Origin: Shouchella rhizosphaerae
Lineage (GTDB): Bacteria > Bacillota > Bacilli > Bacillales > Bacillaceae_D
Direction: 5' to 3'
DNA: 64,000 bases
NCBI RefSeq assembly: GCF_900142675.1
Contig: NZ_FRBS01000001.1
Coordinates: 434,001-498,000 of the forward strand
Shown here piece after piece: positions 61,864 to 64,000 of this stretch (within the stretch, counting starts at the first letter, position 1; every line of letters begins with the position of its first letter). The translations under genes were made by a program, and so were the position numbers. Under the pieces are notes generated by a model, which was not told the origin of the DNA, ran no database searches, and saw only the letters and a program-made list of their open reading frames with translations.

Positions 61864-62730
61864 GTGGATTCGCATGAGCAAGCATTAAGAAAATGGAAAG
61901 ATGAGCTTGCCAGGCTTTGGAAAGAGCAGGAAAGCGAGTTTGTCAGGTCCATAGGAGAAGAGCAAACACAGCCTTTTACAAAGTCGTTAAGCCAATTGGA
62001 ATATGCGCTTGAACACGATCCTACACAAGCAAACGAACATGCTCAACACGCCTATGACTCATGGGTAGTAATGGCCGATTTAAGAGGAAAAGGGAAAAAT
62101 AACAGCGTCCCCATCGGCGGTCATAGGCTACCACCAATGCCTTATTCATATAATGCGTTGGAACCGTACATTGATGCAAAGACCATGCGCCTTCATCATT
62201 TAAAGCATCATCAGACGTATGTCAATGATTTAAATAAAGCAGAGAAAGAAATGGAAAAGGCGAGACGTACTGGAAATTATGATTTGATTAAGCATTGGGA
62301 GAGGGAAGCGGCGTTCAATGGGGCGGGTCATTATTTGCACACGCTTTTTTGGCATGTCATGTCACCAAATGGGGGCGGAGAGCCGCAAGGGCTGCTAAAA
62401 GCAAGAATAACAGAAGACTTTGGCTCCTTTCAAAAAATGAAAGCCCATTTTTCCAATGCTGCTGAAAAAGTCGAAGGCGGCGGCTGGGCGATGCTCATTT
62501 ACGCGCCGAGGTCCCACCGGTTAGAAATTCTTCAGGCGGAAAAGCACCAAAACCTTTCCCAACAAGACCAAGTGCCGCTGTTGGTGTTGGATGTATGGGA
62601 GCACGCCTACTATTTAAAGTATCAAAATGAGCGTAAAGCGTATATTGAGGCATGGTGGAATGTTGTGAACTGGAAGGAAGCTGAAAATCGTTACCGCCAG
62701 GCCTCGCAGTTAAAATGGGTGCCCTATTAA
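61864..62730 (+). CDS. Superoxide dismutase, Fe/Mn family, long form (SodF-like)
   Basis: 288 residues. An N-terminal extension of about 85 residues precedes the Fe/Mn-SOD domain, which has HHLKHHQTYVNDLN, FNGAGHYLHTLFWHVM, the metal Asp/His in VLDVWEHAYYLKYQN and NVVNW. B. subtilis SodF is also long. The extension is helical and of unknown role. GTG 61864 follows AGGAGGG. It is divergent from the ALDH gene. Confidence 0.9.
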   Translation: MDSHEQALRKWKDELARLWKEQESEFVRSIGEEQTQPFTKSLSQLEYALEHDPTQANEHAQHAYDSWVVMADLRGKGKNNSVPIGGHRLPPMPYSYNALEPYIDAKTMRLHHLKHHQTYVNDLNKAEKEMEKARRTGNYDLIKHWEREAAFNGAGHYLHTLFWHVMSPNGGGEPQGLLKARITEDFGSFQKMKAHFSNAAEKVEGGGWAMLIYAPRSHRLEILQAEKHQNLSQQDQVPLLVLDVWEHAYYLKYQNERKAYIEAWWNVVNWKEAENRYRQASQLKWVPY

Positions 62731-62766
62731 AAAAACAAACCTAGGAGGGACCTAGATTTGTTTTTG
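62731..62766. terminator. Bidirectional terminator
   Basis: AACAAACCTAGG pairs with CCTAGATTTGTT between convergent genes, T-runs on both strands. Confidence 0.8.
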
Positions 62767-62767
62767 T

Positions 62768-64000
62768 TTATAAAATCGGCGACAACAGCCGTGAAATTGA
62801 CTCTTTAAAGCGGACGCTTATTGGCCTGTTTTCATACATTTCTGGCGTAATTTGAGTAGAGTGTTTTACATCATTCTCAAAGTCCGCTATTAGCTGGCCA
62901 GCGATTTGACTGTCATAAATAAAGGCATTCACTTCAAAATTGAGCTTAAAGCTCCGTTGATCAATGTTAGCGGTACCGACAGAACAAACCGTTTCATCGA
63001 CGATCAACACTTTATTATGAATAAAGCCATTTTCATACTGATAGACCGTTGCGCCAGCTCTTAGCATTTCGCCAATATGGGAAGTGGTTGCCCAGTAAAC
63101 AAACATATGGTCCGGTTTGTTTGGAATCATCAGTTTTACTTCTATGCCTGTTTGTGCAGCGACACGAAGGGCATCAAGCAACGTTTGGTCGGGAATAAAG
63201 TAAGGCGTCTGGATTAAAATCGACTTTCGCGCATCCATGATCATTTTTAAATAGCCATTTTTGATTTGTTCAAATTCCGAGTCTGGTCCGCTTGAGACAA
63301 TTTGTACAGGCGTATCGCCAGCAGGCTGCACTTCTGGAAAATAACGATCATGGTAGGAAATATGGTATTGTTTGGAAGCCTGGTTCCAATCTAAGATAAA
63401 GCGTGTTTGAATCGCTTGGACAGCAGGCCCGACGATACGCAAATGGGTATCGCGCCAGTAGCCAAATTTTTTGCTTTTTCCTAAATACTCATCTCCAACG
63501 TTAAAGCCGCCGACATAACCGCATTTGCCATCTATGTTAACGAGTTTACGGTGGTTGCGGAAGTTCAAACGCAAGTTAACAATCGTAAACCTAGATGGGA
63601 AAAAAATCCCGATTTCTCCGCCTGCTTCACGAAACGCTTTTAAATACTTTTTGCGCAAAGACCGGGAACCGAGGTCATCATAGAGCAAGCGGACTTTTAC
63701 GCCTTGGCGCGCTTTTTCTGTCAGCGCATCCACGATCGTTTTTCCGATCTCATCGTAACGGAAAATATAATACTGGATGTGGATGAACGTCTCGGCTTGT
63801 TTGATGTCCTTTAACAATTGCGCAAATTTTTCTTTGCCGTCGCTGAAAATATCGACACGGTTCTCTTTTGTTAGCAGCGCGTCGTTGCTCATTAGATGCA
63901 TATAGATCAATTCGCGATTTTTATCAACAGTAGGGCTATAAAAGCGGAACGAAGTGTCTAAAAGGTCACGCTTTTGTTCTTCAATGAAATGCTCGAGTCC
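62768..64000 (-). CDS. cls: Cardiolipin synthase (partial, N-terminus outside window)
   Basis: 411 residues are visible. The frame is open to the window end (GLEHFIEEQKRD... before the first Met at 63910), so the start lies beyond. Two phospholipase D HKD motifs are complete: NHRKLVNIDGKCGYVGGFN and IHNKVLIVDETVCSVGTANID. It joins two phosphatidylglycerols to cardiolipin and glycerol. The N-terminal membrane anchors are expected outside the window. Confidence 0.93.
   Translation of the reverse strand, partial: GLEHFIEEQKRDLLDTSFRFYSPTVDKNRELIYMHLMSNDALLTKENRVDIFSDGKEKFAQLLKDIKQAETFIHIQYYIFRYDEIGKTIVDALTEKARQGVKVRLLYDDLGSRSLRKKYLKAFREAGGEIGIFFPSRFTIVNLRLNFRNHRKLVNIDGKCGYVGGFNVGDEYLGKSKKFGYWRDTHLRIVGPAVQAIQTRFILDWNQASKQYHISYHDRYFPEVQPAGDTPVQIVSSGPDSEFEQIKNGYLKMIMDARKSILIQTPYFIPDQTLLDALRVAAQTGIEVKLMIPNKPDHMFVYWATTSHIGEMLRAGATVYQYENGFIHNKVLIVDETVCSVGTANIDQRSFKLNFEVNAFIYDSQIAGQLIADFENDVKHSTQITPEMYENRPISVRFKESISRLLSPIL

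Noticed and set aside
1-64000. CRISPR arrays, tRNA or rRNA genes, intact insertion sequences and prophage
   Set aside because: No direct repeat-spacer series, no tRNA cloverleaf, no rRNA and no complete transposase or phage structural gene was found by reading both strands.

Overview
The window looks like a chromosomal segment of an alkaliphilic Bacillaceae, probably the Shouchella/Alkalihalobacillus clausii group. This is inferred from gene content, not from a database match. Most gene blocks follow Bacillus subtilis order (nudF-spoIIM-fur-yqzK-xerD-drm, dacF-spoIIAA-AB-sigF-spoVA-lysA-ppiB, rib operon-ypuF-scpA-scpB). The base composition is moderate, GTG and TTG starts are common with strong Shine-Dalgarno sites, and there is a voltage-gated sodium channel of the alkaliphile type. 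No tRNA, rRNA, CRISPR array, prophage or intact insertion sequence was seen.

Regions. 1-7.5 kb: the end of a methylmalonyl-CoA epimerase gene, an M20 peptidase, small genes, a DarB-like c-di-AMP-binding CBS protein, an operon of a YibQ-like deacetylase plus a subtilase with an unusual sensor-like N-terminal region, and tnrA with its own TnrA box. 7.6-13.6 kb: aspartokinase, a NaChBac-type channel, and proB-proA-proC behind a T-box leader. 13.9-22.3 kb: asnO, an acetyl esterase, VanZ, an alkyltransferase-like protein, a GbsR-type regulator, a YjcZ peptide, a PTS IIA protein, a RuBisCO-like protein lacking the carbamylated lysine, and uppP. 22.4-30.5 kb: thioredoxin-like protein, nudF, spoIIM, fur, xerD, deoxynucleoside catabolism (drm, pdp), and ohr with a VLRF1-type release factor. 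30.7-34.4 kb: drug efflux, small membrane proteins, a deacetylase. 34.5-43.5 kb: the forespore cluster, with recognisable sigma-F, sigma-H and sigma-G promoters, then lysA and ppiB. 43.6-46.9 kb: a LysR regulator and an AT-rich decayed segment with NRPS, IS30 and AraC remnants around one intact DUF3810 gene. 46.9-54.2 kb: the methylcitrate cycle (mmgD, mmgE, prpB), mmsB, mmsA and a 3-hydroxyisobutyryl-CoA hydrolase. 54.3-57.5 kb: a candidate structured RNA, an FMN riboswitch and ribE-ribBA-ribH without ribD. 57.5-64 kb: ypuF, scpA, scpB, an HTH-DUF2087 regulator, aldehyde dehydrogenase, superoxide dismutase and a truncated cardiolipin synthase.

Working together: the 47-54 kb genes form a route from valine-derived 3-hydroxyisobutyryl-CoA to propionyl-CoA and on through the methylcitrate cycle to pyruvate and succinate, with a likely CcpA site upstream. 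The 34.5-41.6 kb genes form the forespore programme that ends in dipicolinate uptake.

The most interesting unexplained signal is a short stem-loop repeat with two distinguishable ends, found between genes at several places (7.6, 50.4, 53.1 and 57.4 kb, with a degenerate piece at 20.1 kb). Next are the candidate RNA at 54.34-54.64 kb, the RuBisCO-like protein and the sensor-subtilase.
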